Assembly (NCBI GenBank): GCA_019309685.1
Contig: JAFDFT010000082.1
Coordinates: 1 to 10,919 of the forward strand
Source of the DNA: Deltaproteobacteria bacterium
GTDB lineage: Bacteria > Desulfobacterota > Desulfobacteria > Desulfobacterales > JAABPS01
DNA: 10,919 nt
Direction of reading: 5' to 3'
Made by a program: the position numbers and the translations under genes. Shown here piece by piece: positions 1 through 5,424 of this stretch. Below the pieces are notes generated by a model that did no database searches, had not been told where the DNA came from, and saw only the letters and a list, made by a program, of their open reading frames with translations. Each line of letters opens with the position of its first letter. Position 1 is the first letter of the stretch.

Positions 1-35
1 TGATCCTGCTATGAAATGGTGGACACTCGGTTAAG
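1..35 (+). repeat. IS3-family left terminal inverted repeat
   Basis: Starts TGATCCTGC and ends GGTTAAG. It matches the reverse complement of 1246-1280 at 26 of 35 bases, with the strongest blocks at the outer 5 bases, around 19-23 and at the inner 7 bases (GGTTAAG). Such ends are the transposase binding and cleavage sites in this family. Confidence 0.88.
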
Positions 36-55
36 TCATTGATAATAACAATGAC
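35..55 (+). promoter_or_regulatory. Stem-loop abutting the orfA ribosome binding site
   Basis: GTCATTG (35-41) and CAATGAC (49-55) form a perfect 7-bp stem with a 7-nt AT-rich loop. The stem ends one base before the strong Shine-Dalgarno AGGAGG (56-61), which is 5 nt from the orfA ATG. In several IS families a hairpin near the left end limits translation of transposase from transcripts reading in from outside. That role is an inference here; the geometry is seen directly. Confidence 0.45.
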
Positions 56-66
56 AGGAGGAAATT

Positions 67-372
67 ATGAGTGTTCAACGACGCAGAAAATATGATCCGG
101 ATTTTAAACGTAATGCGGTCAAATTGGCAGAGGAACCAGGTCGAACGGTATCTAGTGTAGCAGAAAATCTTGGGATATCAAAAGATCTTCTTTATAGGTG
201 GCAACGAACGCAACGTGCCAACAAAGAACTTGCCTTTCCTGGCAATGGTCGTGAAGCCTTGACCTTTGAGCAACAGAAAATTCGAGCACTTGAGAAAGAA
301 CTCAAGAATGTCGAAATGGAACGTGACATATTAAAAAAAGCCATGGCCATCTTCAGCAGGGCATCCAAATGA
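67..372 (+). CDS. IS3-family transposase OrfA (helix-turn-helix protein)
   Basis: This 101-residue basic protein has an N-terminal helix-turn-helix of the IS3 OrfA type: a KYDPDF start, then the SVAENLGIS and LLYRWQR helices at about 30-47. It ends in a leucine-rich coiled-coil stretch (about 68-95, ending ERDILKKA) used for multimerisation. It binds the terminal repeats and, through programmed frameshifting, supplies the N-terminus of the full OrfAB transposase. The start is supported by AGGAGG 5 nt upstream. Its stop overlaps the orfB start as ATGA at 369-372. No damage is visible. Confidence 0.93.
   Translation: MSVQRRRKYDPDFKRNAVKLAEEPGRTVSSVAENLGISKDLLYRWQRTQRANKELAFPGNGREALTFEQQKIRALEKELKNVEMERDILKKAMAIFSRASK
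333..340 (+). other. A7G slippery sequence for -1 programmed frameshift
   Basis: Seven A residues followed by G (333-340) lie in the orfA frame as A-AAA-AAA-G. The -1 frame is open from here through the orfB ATG at 369, so a -1 slip would yield a continuous OrfAB fusion. This matches the position and type of frameshift signal known for IS3-family elements. Slippage itself is inferred. Confidence 0.7.
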
Positions 373-1250
373 AATTCGAATTTATTAAAAAATATCGCTC
401 GTCATATCCGGTGAAGAAGATGTGCCATATATTAAAAGTTTCACAGAGCGGATATTACCGTTGGCTAAAGGCTCCATTATCATCTCTGAAAATAGAGAAT
501 GAACGGCTGAGGGCACGAATAAACGAATTGTTTACAGAACATAAAGGCATGGCTGGCAGCCCAATGATAACTGCAGATCTCCATGAATATTCCGGATTTT
601 CAAAAGTAAGCAGGAATCGAGTTGCCCGCCACATGAAAGAAATGGGATTAAAATGCCATACTGGCAAAAAGTTTGTAGTAACTACCGACTCAAAGCACAA
701 AGAACCTGTTTCTCCAAATTTACTTAATCGCCAGTTTAGAGTACCTACTCCAGACACCGTATGGGTTAGCGATATTACCTATTTAAAGATTGGAAAGAAG
801 TGGCATTATCTCACTGTTTTTATCGATTTGTTTTCCCGGATTGTTGTAGGTTGGGATCTTAGCGAATCTCTTGAAAGATATTCAGCCATGCGTGCTCTTA
901 ATAAAGCAATTCAAAGGCGCAGACCAGGCCAAGGGTTGATGATACACAGTGATAGAGGAATTCAGTATGCCAGCGGCGATTTTAGAGTAATATTAAAAAA
1001 ACATCATTTTATTCAAAGCATGAGCAGGAAAGGCAACTGCTGGGATAACGCAGTGGCAGAATCATTTTTCCATTCAATCAAAACACAAATGATTCACCAT
1101 CGCAAATTTCAGAATTTGGTCGAAACTGAGCATGCTCTTTTTAATTACATTGAAGTCTACTACAATCGCCGGAGAAAGCATTCTACGAATGGATATAAAT
1201 CTCCTGCGAATTACGAATTGGAATATTGGAATAATGAAAAAGCGGCTTAA
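369..1250 (+). CDS. IS3-family transposase OrfB (DDE integrase core)
   Basis: This 293-residue rve-type integrase-core transposase catalyses cut-out and strand transfer of the element. The catalytic triad is visible as D135 (WVSDITY), D195 (HSDRGIQ) and E231 (AVAESFF); exactly 35 residues separate the second Asp from Glu, the DD(35)E spacing of IS3. The N-terminal 110 residues contain the usual HTH_21-type region (YPVKKMCHILKVSQSGYYRW). The C-terminal YYNRRRKHS motif is present. Its TAA lies inside the right inverted repeat. It is normally made mostly as an OrfAB fusion through the A7G site. The gene is intact. Confidence 0.95.
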   Translation: MKFEFIKKYRSSYPVKKMCHILKVSQSGYYRWLKAPLSSLKIENERLRARINELFTEHKGMAGSPMITADLHEYSGFSKVSRNRVARHMKEMGLKCHTGKKFVVTTDSKHKEPVSPNLLNRQFRVPTPDTVWVSDITYLKIGKKWHYLTVFIDLFSRIVVGWDLSESLERYSAMRALNKAIQRRRPGQGLMIHSDRGIQYASGDFRVILKKHHFIQSMSRKGNCWDNAVAESFFHSIKTQMIHHRKFQNLVETEHALFNYIEVYYNRRRKHSTNGYKSPANYELEYWNNEKAA

Positions 1251-1280
1251 CCCCGATTCCACTATTTTGTTGCAAGATCA
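1246..1280 (+). repeat. IS3-family right terminal inverted repeat
   Basis: This is the reverse-complement partner of bases 1-35 (26 of 35 identical). It contains the orfB stop codon at its inner edge and ends AAGATCA at 1280, which sets the right boundary of the element. Confidence 0.88.
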
Positions 1281-1287
1281 CTCCATT

Positions 1288-1300
1288 GATACGTAGTATC
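1288..1300. promoter_or_regulatory. Short dyad between the IS end and the sigma-54 promoter
   Basis: GATAC-GTA-GTATC is a perfect 5-bp inverted repeat centred about 60 bp upstream of the -24 element of the promoter at 1354-1369. That distance would suit an enhancer-binding-protein site, but a single 5-bp dyad in AT-rich DNA is weak evidence. It starts 8 bp from the IS right end. Confidence 0.2.
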
Positions 1301-1353
1301 TCAATTAAAAATGTACAATTAATCACTTATCATTCCTCAAAACAACTAAGATG

Positions 1354-1369
1354 TGGCATAAATTTTGCA
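1354..1369 (+). promoter_or_regulatory. Sigma-54 (RpoN) -24/-12 promoter
   Basis: TGGCA, then a gap, then TTGCA, with the invariant GG (1355-1356) and GC (1367-1368) exactly 10 bases apart, as in the sigma-54 consensus TGGCAC-N5-TTGCW. The predicted transcription start is near 1380, giving a leader of about 80 nt before the ATG at 1460. Such promoters need an AAA+ enhancer-binding activator acting from upstream. The upstream sequence available is only about 74 bp before the IS end, so any activator site beyond that was displaced or replaced when the IS inserted. Confidence 0.7.
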
Positions 1370-1459
1370 ACTGAAATTTATATTATTGGTTAACGTAATT
1401 TTTAATGAAAATGGGAATTATAACATAATTAATTAACAATAAATGCGGAGGTTTTATCT

Positions 1460-1870
1460 ATGCTTAATGTCCAGACTGAAAGTAGTTATGACGCTGAAAA
1501 AAATATCAGTTTTATAAAATTTATCGACAAACCATTAACATTTGAGGATATAGACTATATGGCAGATCAACAAAAGCAAGTGATACTAAAGGGCGGGAAA
1601 AATAAGGTATGGGTCATAAGCGATATATCCCTGATGGGTATGGCATCTCCAAGGCTTGTCACCTATTACCAGAAGCTTTTAAAACCTCTAAGAGATAAAT
1701 ATGTTATCGACTTTTGTGTTATCTGTGGAAAAACAATGGAACGGATTGCCGCACAGCTTTTCAATATTCTCATGAGAGAAAAAAGTCCAATTTTTAGTAC
1801 AATGGATGAGGCGCTAGATTGGACAATAAAGGAACAGGAAACAAGAGGCAGGTTTATTCCGGTGGAATAG
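1460..1870 (+). CDS. STAS/SpoIIAA-like small cytoplasmic protein
   Basis: A 136-residue protein with no signal peptide or membrane segment. Its predicted pattern alternates strand and helix: strand ISFIKF (about 16-21), helix after PLTFED, strand VWVISDIS (about 50-57), helix around PRLVTYYQKLLKPL, strand IDFCVICG (about 84-91), helix TMERIAAQLFNILM, last strand and helix SPIFSTMDEALDWTI. This resembles the SpoIIAA-like/STAS fold, whose members often act as protein-protein switches. The fold call is by eye, and no conserved phosphorylatable Ser or Thr is certain. GGAGG (1447-1451) lies 8 nt before the ATG. It stands alone behind a sigma-54 promoter. Its function is unknown. Confidence 0.6.
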   Translation: MLNVQTESSYDAEKNISFIKFIDKPLTFEDIDYMADQQKQVILKGGKNKVWVISDISLMGMASPRLVTYYQKLLKPLRDKYVIDFCVICGKTMERIAAQLFNILMREKSPIFSTMDEALDWTIKEQETRGRFIPVE

Positions 1871-1988
1871 ATCAATGATTTCTTGTTTCCAGGGATTGGG
1901 TGCATACAAGTCTTCTGAATTGTCGGGAAAATGCTGGAACACTATTCCTGCAATCAAGCTATCGTTAAATCAATTGACTAAAAGTTAC

Positions 1989-2003
1989 GTATAGCGGCTA
2001 TAC
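1989..2003. promoter_or_regulatory. 15-bp perfect palindrome (7-1-7), operator-like
   Basis: GTATAGC-G-GCTATAC lies in the gap between the STAS-like gene and the DUF3859-type gene, about 77 bp upstream of the TTGACA at 2080. The symmetry suits a dimeric regulator site. No regulator is identified and no second copy was seen. Confidence 0.3.
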
Positions 2004-2063
2004 ATCTTCAATTTTCACCACACTTACAAAGTTTCTATTATATTATGCAATCTGCTTTACCAC

Positions 2064-2109
2064 TCACTTTTATTAGTGATTGACAAAAATATTTTAACTA
2101 TTCTTGTAA
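2064..2109 (+). promoter_or_regulatory. Weak sigma-70-like promoter with adjoining dyad
   Basis: TTGACA at 2080-2085 is a perfect -35 box, but the best -10 candidate (TTGTAA, 2104-2109, spacer 18) is poor. A TCACT-N6-AGTGA dyad (2064-2079) abuts the -35 box and could be an operator. It would serve the gene at 2132. The call rests mainly on the -35 box and position. Confidence 0.3.
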
Positions 2110-2131
2110 GAAATAATAAGGGCGTAAAAAA

Positions 2132-2584
2132 ATGAAAAAACTATGTCTATGTATTGTATTGGCATTGGGGTTATTATTGGGAAATTCAAGTGTGGTGTTC
2201 TCAGGTGATGTGTATACAGAGATAACGGATTATGGAATATACACTCATGGAAAAGATTGGAAAATGGTAAAAACAACTACTAACATACCTATGAAACTTG
2301 GAACTCGTTTTGGAGTTTTATTCAATCTGAAAGGAAAACCTGAAGGAACAAAAGTCAGATTACGAACTGTTATTATATACCCTAAACAAGGAATGACGAA
2401 TCCCAAAACAGGAAAGACATATCATAAAAGTGAATTTTATTTTACCTATACAACTGGTGGTATCAATGGTCATTTAAACGGTTTTTTTGAACCTTGTGAA
2501 ATGGTATCTGGGCAATGGACATTTCAGGTATGGGATGGAGATAATAAAATATTAGAGAAAACATTCAAAGCATATAAACCGTAA
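2132..2584 (+). CDS. Exported DUF3859-type protein
   Basis: A 150-residue protein with a clear Sec signal peptide: KK near the N-terminus, a hydrophobic core at about 5-19, and probable cleavage near residue 24 after VVFS. The mature part of about 125 residues is predicted to be a beta-rich periplasmic or outer-surface domain. The order of motifs, DYGIYT near the start, a RFGVLFNLKGKPEGTKV block, YPKQGMTNPKTGK, and a final GQWTFQVWDGDNKILEKTF, fits DUF3859 as I know it. The molecular function of that family is unknown. It is monocistronic, has a modest AAGGG ribosome site, and is followed by a hairpin terminator. Confidence 0.7.
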   Translation: MKKLCLCIVLALGLLLGNSSVVFSGDVYTEITDYGIYTHGKDWKMVKTTTNIPMKLGTRFGVLFNLKGKPEGTKVRLRTVIIYPKQGMTNPKTGKTYHKSEFYFTYTTGGINGHLNGFFEPCEMVSGQWTFQVWDGDNKILEKTFKAYKP

Positions 2585-2600
2585 ATATGTTATGAAAAAA

Positions 2601-2638
2601 ATGAGGTGGAATGATGAAATTTCACCCCCACTTTTTTT
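2601..2638 (+). terminator. Rho-independent-type terminator after the DUF3859-type gene
   Basis: GGTGGAAT (2605-2612) pairs with ATTTCACC (2619-2626) across a 6-nt loop (7 Watson-Crick pairs and one G-T pair). A T7 run follows at 2632-2638, with CCCAC between stem and T-run. An A-run on the upstream side (2595-2601) means the structure could also work in the opposite direction. Confidence 0.65.
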
Positions 2639-2640
2639 AA

Positions 2641-3001
2641 TGGTTCTTACAAATAGTTTAAACTGACCTGCCCACCAAAAAGTTGTCATTGCTTTACCAT
2701 ATATGCTATAAATCATGATAAGTCTCAGATGTGCATTAAGGCAAGTAATCTGCTATTTTCACCCTTCGCTTTCCACCACAAGATATAGTACATTCTATAT
2801 AAATCCTTTCTTAGATATATATTGCCAAATTGAATGTTCTGAATATCATGTAACAAAAAGATATTCTTGACAAATTCTATCATTAAAGCCTAAATTAACC
2901 CCAATTGTGCCAAAATAGGCAGATTACTAAGTCACTCCTGATACAGTTTATTTTTCACACCTACTACTCTACCGGCAATTCTACCTGTATTTTTCTATCA
3001 G
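2641..3001. other. Non-coding AT-rich stretch
   Basis: No credible gene was seen on either strand. The only items found are a promoter candidate (2867-2896) and short sequences, ATAAATCATGATAA (2708-2721) and GTAATCTGCTATTTT (2745-2759), that each recur with one mismatch beyond the attC-like site at 3906-3919 and 3857-3871. Base composition shifts sharply at about 3002, where the G+C-richer cyclase remnant begins. Confidence 0.6.
2867..2896 (+). promoter_or_regulatory. Sigma-70-like promoter candidate upstream of the PilZ-like gene
   Basis: TTGACA (2867-2872), an 18-bp spacer, then TAAATT (2891-2896, 4 of 6 to the -10 consensus). It points toward the cyclase remnant and the PilZ-like gene, with a leader of about 245 nt. 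It is the best candidate in this stretch but unproven. Confidence 0.35.
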
Positions 3002-3142
3002 TATGCGGACGTCAAGGGATACAGCCGTCTAATGGGGGATGATGAGGAGGCCACGGTTCGCACCGTTACTGAGTACCGCGAGTTAATTACCAGCCTTATC
3101 CAGGAAAACAACGGCCGAGTGGTGGATGCCAAAGGAGCTAAT
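3002..3142 (+). pseudogene. Remnant of a class III adenylate/guanylate cyclase catalytic domain
   Basis: These 47 codons read as the N-terminal part of a class III cyclase domain: YADVKGYSRLMGDDEEATV, then a helix ending SLIQENNGRVVDAKGAN. The first metal-binding Asp (ADVKGYS) is present. The second, expected in a GDN-type motif after VVD, reads GAN, so it is Ala. No start codon or N-terminal extension precedes it, the core and C-terminal two thirds of the domain are missing, and the frame runs to a stop at 3188 through unrelated sequence overlapping the PilZ-like gene. It is G+C-richer than its surroundings. It looks like a scar of a deleted or recombined cyclase gene. Confidence 0.8.
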
Positions 3143-3147
3143 ACAAC

Positions 3148-3462
3148 ATGCCAACACACAACAAACAGGATGCAAAGAATAAAAAAATAAAGGAGAAAAG
3201 AGCCCAGTCTAGGGTTGTCTGTCGTGAACCAACTTTTTATTCCACGAAGAGCGGGTTGTATGAAGGTATAATCAGAGACCGAGACAAAGGAGGTCTCAGA
3301 GGCATCTTTATTTCGACCAATGAGAACCTATCTATTGGAGAAATTATTACCGTAGCGATTTCATCTCCAGGTGAAAACGAAGTAAAAAAAATAAAAGGGA
3401 TGGTAGCCCGAAAGGAACCAGGCGGATACGCAGTGCAATTTACAGATCGTCTTAATTTTTAA
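3148..3462 (+). CDS. PilZ-like domain protein (putative c-di-GMP receptor)
   Basis: A 104-residue protein with a lysine-rich start and a single PilZ-like domain. An RxxxR motif is visible at R18-R22. The usual DxSxxG motif appears at 44-49 as DRDKGG, with Asp in place of Ser, followed by the typical GIFI strand. The C-terminal KIKGMVARKEPGGYAVQF fits the last PilZ strands. PilZ domains bind c-di-GMP and relay it to a partner; the Ser change makes binding uncertain. The ATG is the only good start after a stop at 3139-3141, and its ribosome site AAAGGAG (3131-3137) lies inside the cyclase remnant. The zinc-ribbon gene follows directly. Confidence 0.72.
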   Translation: MPTHNKQDAKNKKIKEKRAQSRVVCREPTFYSTKSGLYEGIIRDRDKGGLRGIFISTNENLSIGEIITVAISSPGENEVKKIKGMVARKEPGGYAVQFTDRLNF

Positions 3463-3702
3463 GTGTGGAGGTCCAAGATAAGCACATTGAATTTTAAAAT
3501 TTGGAAAAATGAAGATAAATTCCTGTTCTCACAAAAATCACTTGCTTGTCCAAAATGTGACTTAGATATGGTGAAAATAGACTATGATAAAATTAATGTC
3601 GAAATCGATTATTGTCCTAAATGTCGAGGAGTTTGGCTGGATGAGAATAGTGACTTCAAACTCTTTCAATATGAAATGAAAAAAATCATGAAAAATGAGT
3701 AA
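3463..3702 (+). CDS. Small TFIIB-type zinc-ribbon protein
   Basis: A protein of up to 79 residues with two CPxC knuckles, C29-C32 and C51-C54, followed by RGVWLDE. This is the zf-TFIIB pattern CPxC-N18-CPxCxGxWLD, a structural zinc site; the role of these small proteins is unknown. The frame opens with GTG directly after the PilZ stop (TAA-GTG), which suggests translational coupling. A strong GGAGG (3467-3471) lies inside this reading, so the true start may be further in: TTG at 3487 (spacing 15) or, unusually, ATA at 3478 (spacing 6). All choices keep the zinc ribbon. The attC-like sequence begins 1 nt after the stop. Confidence 0.7.
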   Translation: MWRSKISTLNFKIWKNEDKFLFSQKSLACPKCDLDMVKIDYDKINVEIDYCPKCRGVWLDENSDFKLFQYEMKKIMKNE

Positions 3703-3703
3703 C

Positions 3704-3780
3704 ACATAACCAGTCGTTTAACACCGCTCACTGCATTCGCTCGGACTCGCTGAATCTCGCCTGTTAACTAAACGTTAAAG
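3704..3780 (+). repeat. attC-like dyad (possible integron cassette recombination site)
   Basis: The stretch has the order of a classical attC site: an R''-like ACATAAC (3704-3710), an L''-like CGTTTAACA (3715-3723), a G+C-richer centre with an imperfect hairpin (ATTCGC and GCTGAAT, 3735-3756), an L'-like TGTTAACT (3762-3769) and an R'-like AACGTTAAAG (3771-3780). TTAACA (3718-3723) pairs perfectly with TGTTAA (3762-3767). R'' and R' each fit the RYYYAAC and GTTRRRY consensus at 6 of 7. The length of about 77 bp and the position just after a small gene's stop fit a cassette end. No integrase is in the window, and alternatives (other palindromic repeat, terminator) remain. Confidence 0.45.
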
Positions 3781-3846
3781 CAATTCCCCAAAAGTTTCGA
3801 TTATGTCTATCTATTGAAACATGCAGGGATCAAAGCTGAGGTTACC

Positions 3847-3861
3847 ATTACATTATGTAAT
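3847..3861. promoter_or_regulatory. 15-bp perfect palindrome (7-1-7)
   Basis: ATTACAT-T-ATGTAAT lies in the convergent gap between the zinc-ribbon gene and the M28-like gene. In a 3'-to-3' gap an operator has no obvious target, so it may be part of a repeat or be chance in AT-rich DNA. Confidence 0.2.
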
Positions 3862-3946
3862 ATGCTATTTTGAAACGTGTATGTTATTGATTTGTATTTA
3901 TAGCCATAAATCATAATAAATATTTATTAGATTAAAATAGTCGAAC

Positions 3947-5320
3947 CTATTCATCCTTATCCAGCGTCTCCAGTATCTCGGCCAACGCGAGTACCACAGG
4001 TTCCAATAGTTCTGGCCCAGTGGAACGTTTCGTATCTTCCTGTTGATGGAAAAAGGTGTTCGCACCGAAAAACCCGAATGCGTTAAATCCGGCTTTTATA
4101 ATAACCTTTAACTCGCCCGCATAAAAACCGCTTCCAATACGATAGCCGTCAATCCCTTTAAAAGCATGCTTCATGTGAGGAAGTAGCGTCTGGGTTCCCT
4201 GCAAAAAGATTGTTCCCGGCTTATCCAGCGGTGTAAAGCCCTTGTCTGTTTTTTTCCATTGTCTGTTTGCGATTGATGCCCCGAGGTGGAGCCATGCGGT
4301 AACGTTTTTGGAGTGAATGCCATAGTCAGGCAGGTATTCATCCAATGTAAAGTGAGCGCCCATATTATCCAATTCATGACCGGAGTTGGCAATGAAAATT
4401 AAGCTATGTTTTGTATTCATATTGGCTGCCCATCTTGCCAAACCGAGAAATAGAGCTACACCAGGCCCCCTTTCCCCACCGCATGAAAACCAGCCTGAAG
4501 AGGGCGTGGTGACGACAATCCATTTTTCGCCGCGCTGAAGGACTCCCAGGACATTAAATGCCTGAACATTTGTCTTATGCCTGCCCTTTATTGTGATCGC
4601 AGCTTTGGGGTTTTTTGCGAAAACAGGAGCAAGTCTTTCATAATCTTTTTCAGCGATAACAACCGTGGGGATAGGAAGTGGAGCTTGAAAATACTTCTGG
4701 CCCTTATATCCTTCCTGGTCTCTTCTACGTGCATTCGTTGCTGCCAGCAGCCCTGACCTGCCGCCGCGGGATACAATCACAAGACCAATGGCTCCGGCCT
4801 TGCTTGCGATTTCGGCCTCTACATTGACACCAACATTGGCCGATACAGCAAAATCCCCGCCAGCCAGGGCAATACACCCTTTGAGGTTAGAGGTGTCAGC
4901 CTCGTTGTAAATCGCCAGTCTTCCAGCAAGGGGCTTCCCACCGGTATCCTTTGGATACCAGGCAGGAAAAGCGGCGATATTTTCATTTTTTATGGTCAGC
5001 GTACATTCCGTTAAAAAAAACTGCTTCAAACGCCACGGCTTTAACTGTGTCTTTAATCCGGTATCTTTCAGTGTTTTTTCAATCCACCGGGATGTCAAAT
5101 GATCTCCTTCTGTTCCTGTCCGATGAACCTTAATAGCAGCATATGTAACTACGTCCTTGTATAACGACTGCCCGTTTAGTTCTTTTGGTGCTTTCCCGCT
5201 GAATCCGATCATTCTGCCTCCCGAGCATGACATATTCAGAAAGATTAAGAATAAGGGAAAAAACAATACGGTCATCGCAGACAGTATTCTTATTTTCTTT
5301 TTAGACGCATTCAATCCCAT
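3947..5320 (-). CDS. Lipoprotein-like M28-peptidase homologue with PA-type insert and altered metal site
   Basis: This is a 457-residue protein starting at the ATG at 5320, chosen because GGAAGG lies 6 nt upstream; the frame also opens at a TTG at 5362, but nothing supports that start. A membrane or signal segment (12-30) ends at C32 in a weak lipobox (LNMSC). HRTGTEGD (66-73), a PA-like region (about 130-240) and NVLGV (256-260) follow the M28 aminopeptidase order. Where M28 has HxD and GADDN this protein has TTPSSG (271-276) and GGERGPG (281-287); the EE position reads SGHELD (313-318), the NLD position WLHLG (343-347), and the last His survives (H425, FFHQQEDT). It is either inactive or uses a different ligand set. 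The coiled-coil gene lies 104 bp upstream on the same strand. Confidence 0.72.
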   Translation of the reverse strand: MGLNASKKKIRILSAMTVLFFPLFLIFLNMSCSGGRMIGFSGKAPKELNGQSLYKDVVTYAAIKVHRTGTEGDHLTSRWIEKTLKDTGLKTQLKPWRLKQFFLTECTLTIKNENIAAFPAWYPKDTGGKPLAGRLAIYNEADTSNLKGCIALAGGDFAVSANVGVNVEAEIASKAGAIGLVIVSRGGRSGLLAATNARRRDQEGYKGQKYFQAPLPIPTVVIAEKDYERLAPVFAKNPKAAITIKGRHKTNVQAFNVLGVLQRGEKWIVVTTPSSGWFSCGGERGPGVALFLGLARWAANMNTKHSLIFIANSGHELDNMGAHFTLDEYLPDYGIHSKNVTAWLHLGASIANRQWKKTDKGFTPLDKPGTIFLQGTQTLLPHMKHAFKGIDGYRIGSGFYAGELKVIIKAGFNAFGFFGANTFFHQQEDTKRSTGPELLEPVVLALAEILETLDKDE

Positions 5321-5424
5321 TGCTGACCTTCCATCATGGGTGTTAAAAAAATAAAAATTCAAACATTTTTTGAGCTACCTGTATTAAAAATCAGGCAAAA
5401 ATGATTTCTGATCTCGCCTCACGG

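Larger units (their letters stand above)
1..1280 (+). mobile_element. Complete IS3-family insertion sequence, about 1280 bp
   Basis: The element is bounded by 35-bp imperfect inverted repeats (1-35 and 1246-1280) that agree at 26 of 35 positions when one is reverse-complemented; both tips read TGATC inward. Between them lie two overlapping reading frames, a small helix-turn-helix orfA and a DDE transposase orfB in the -1 frame, which is the standard IS3 layout. Length and organisation fit a full, potentially active copy. The left tip coincides with base 1 of the window, so the target-site duplication cannot be checked; the right flank begins CTC at 1281. The exact IS3 subgroup is not assigned here. 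Confidence 0.93.

Noticed and set aside
455..757. Open minus-strand frame of 100 codons inside the transposase gene
   Set aside because: It lies wholly antisense to an intact, motif-bearing OrfB and has no ribosome site or recognisable domain.
1929..1950. Second sigma-54-like match (TGGAAC ... TGCAA)
   Set aside because: The GG-to-GC distance is 12 rather than 10 bases, and the -24 box is poor.
3915..3928. 14-bp A/T-only palindrome AATAAATATTTATT
   Set aside because: Palindromes made only of A and T are expected by chance in this AT-rich gap, and there is no adjoining promoter or T-run logic.
4171..4392. Alternate minus-strand frame of 73 codons inside the M28-like gene
   Set aside because: Same-strand shadow of the real frame, with no start signal and no family resemblance.
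5321..5362. Upstream TTG start for the M28-like protein
   Set aside because: It would put 14 polar/aromatic residues ahead of the signal segment and lacks a ribosome site, whereas the ATG at 5320 has GGAAGG at 6 nt.
5378..5396. CCTG/CAGG hairpin between the coiled-coil and M28-like genes, considered as a terminator
   Set aside because: The stem is only about 4-5 bp with a long loop, and no T-run follows it in the direction of transcription.
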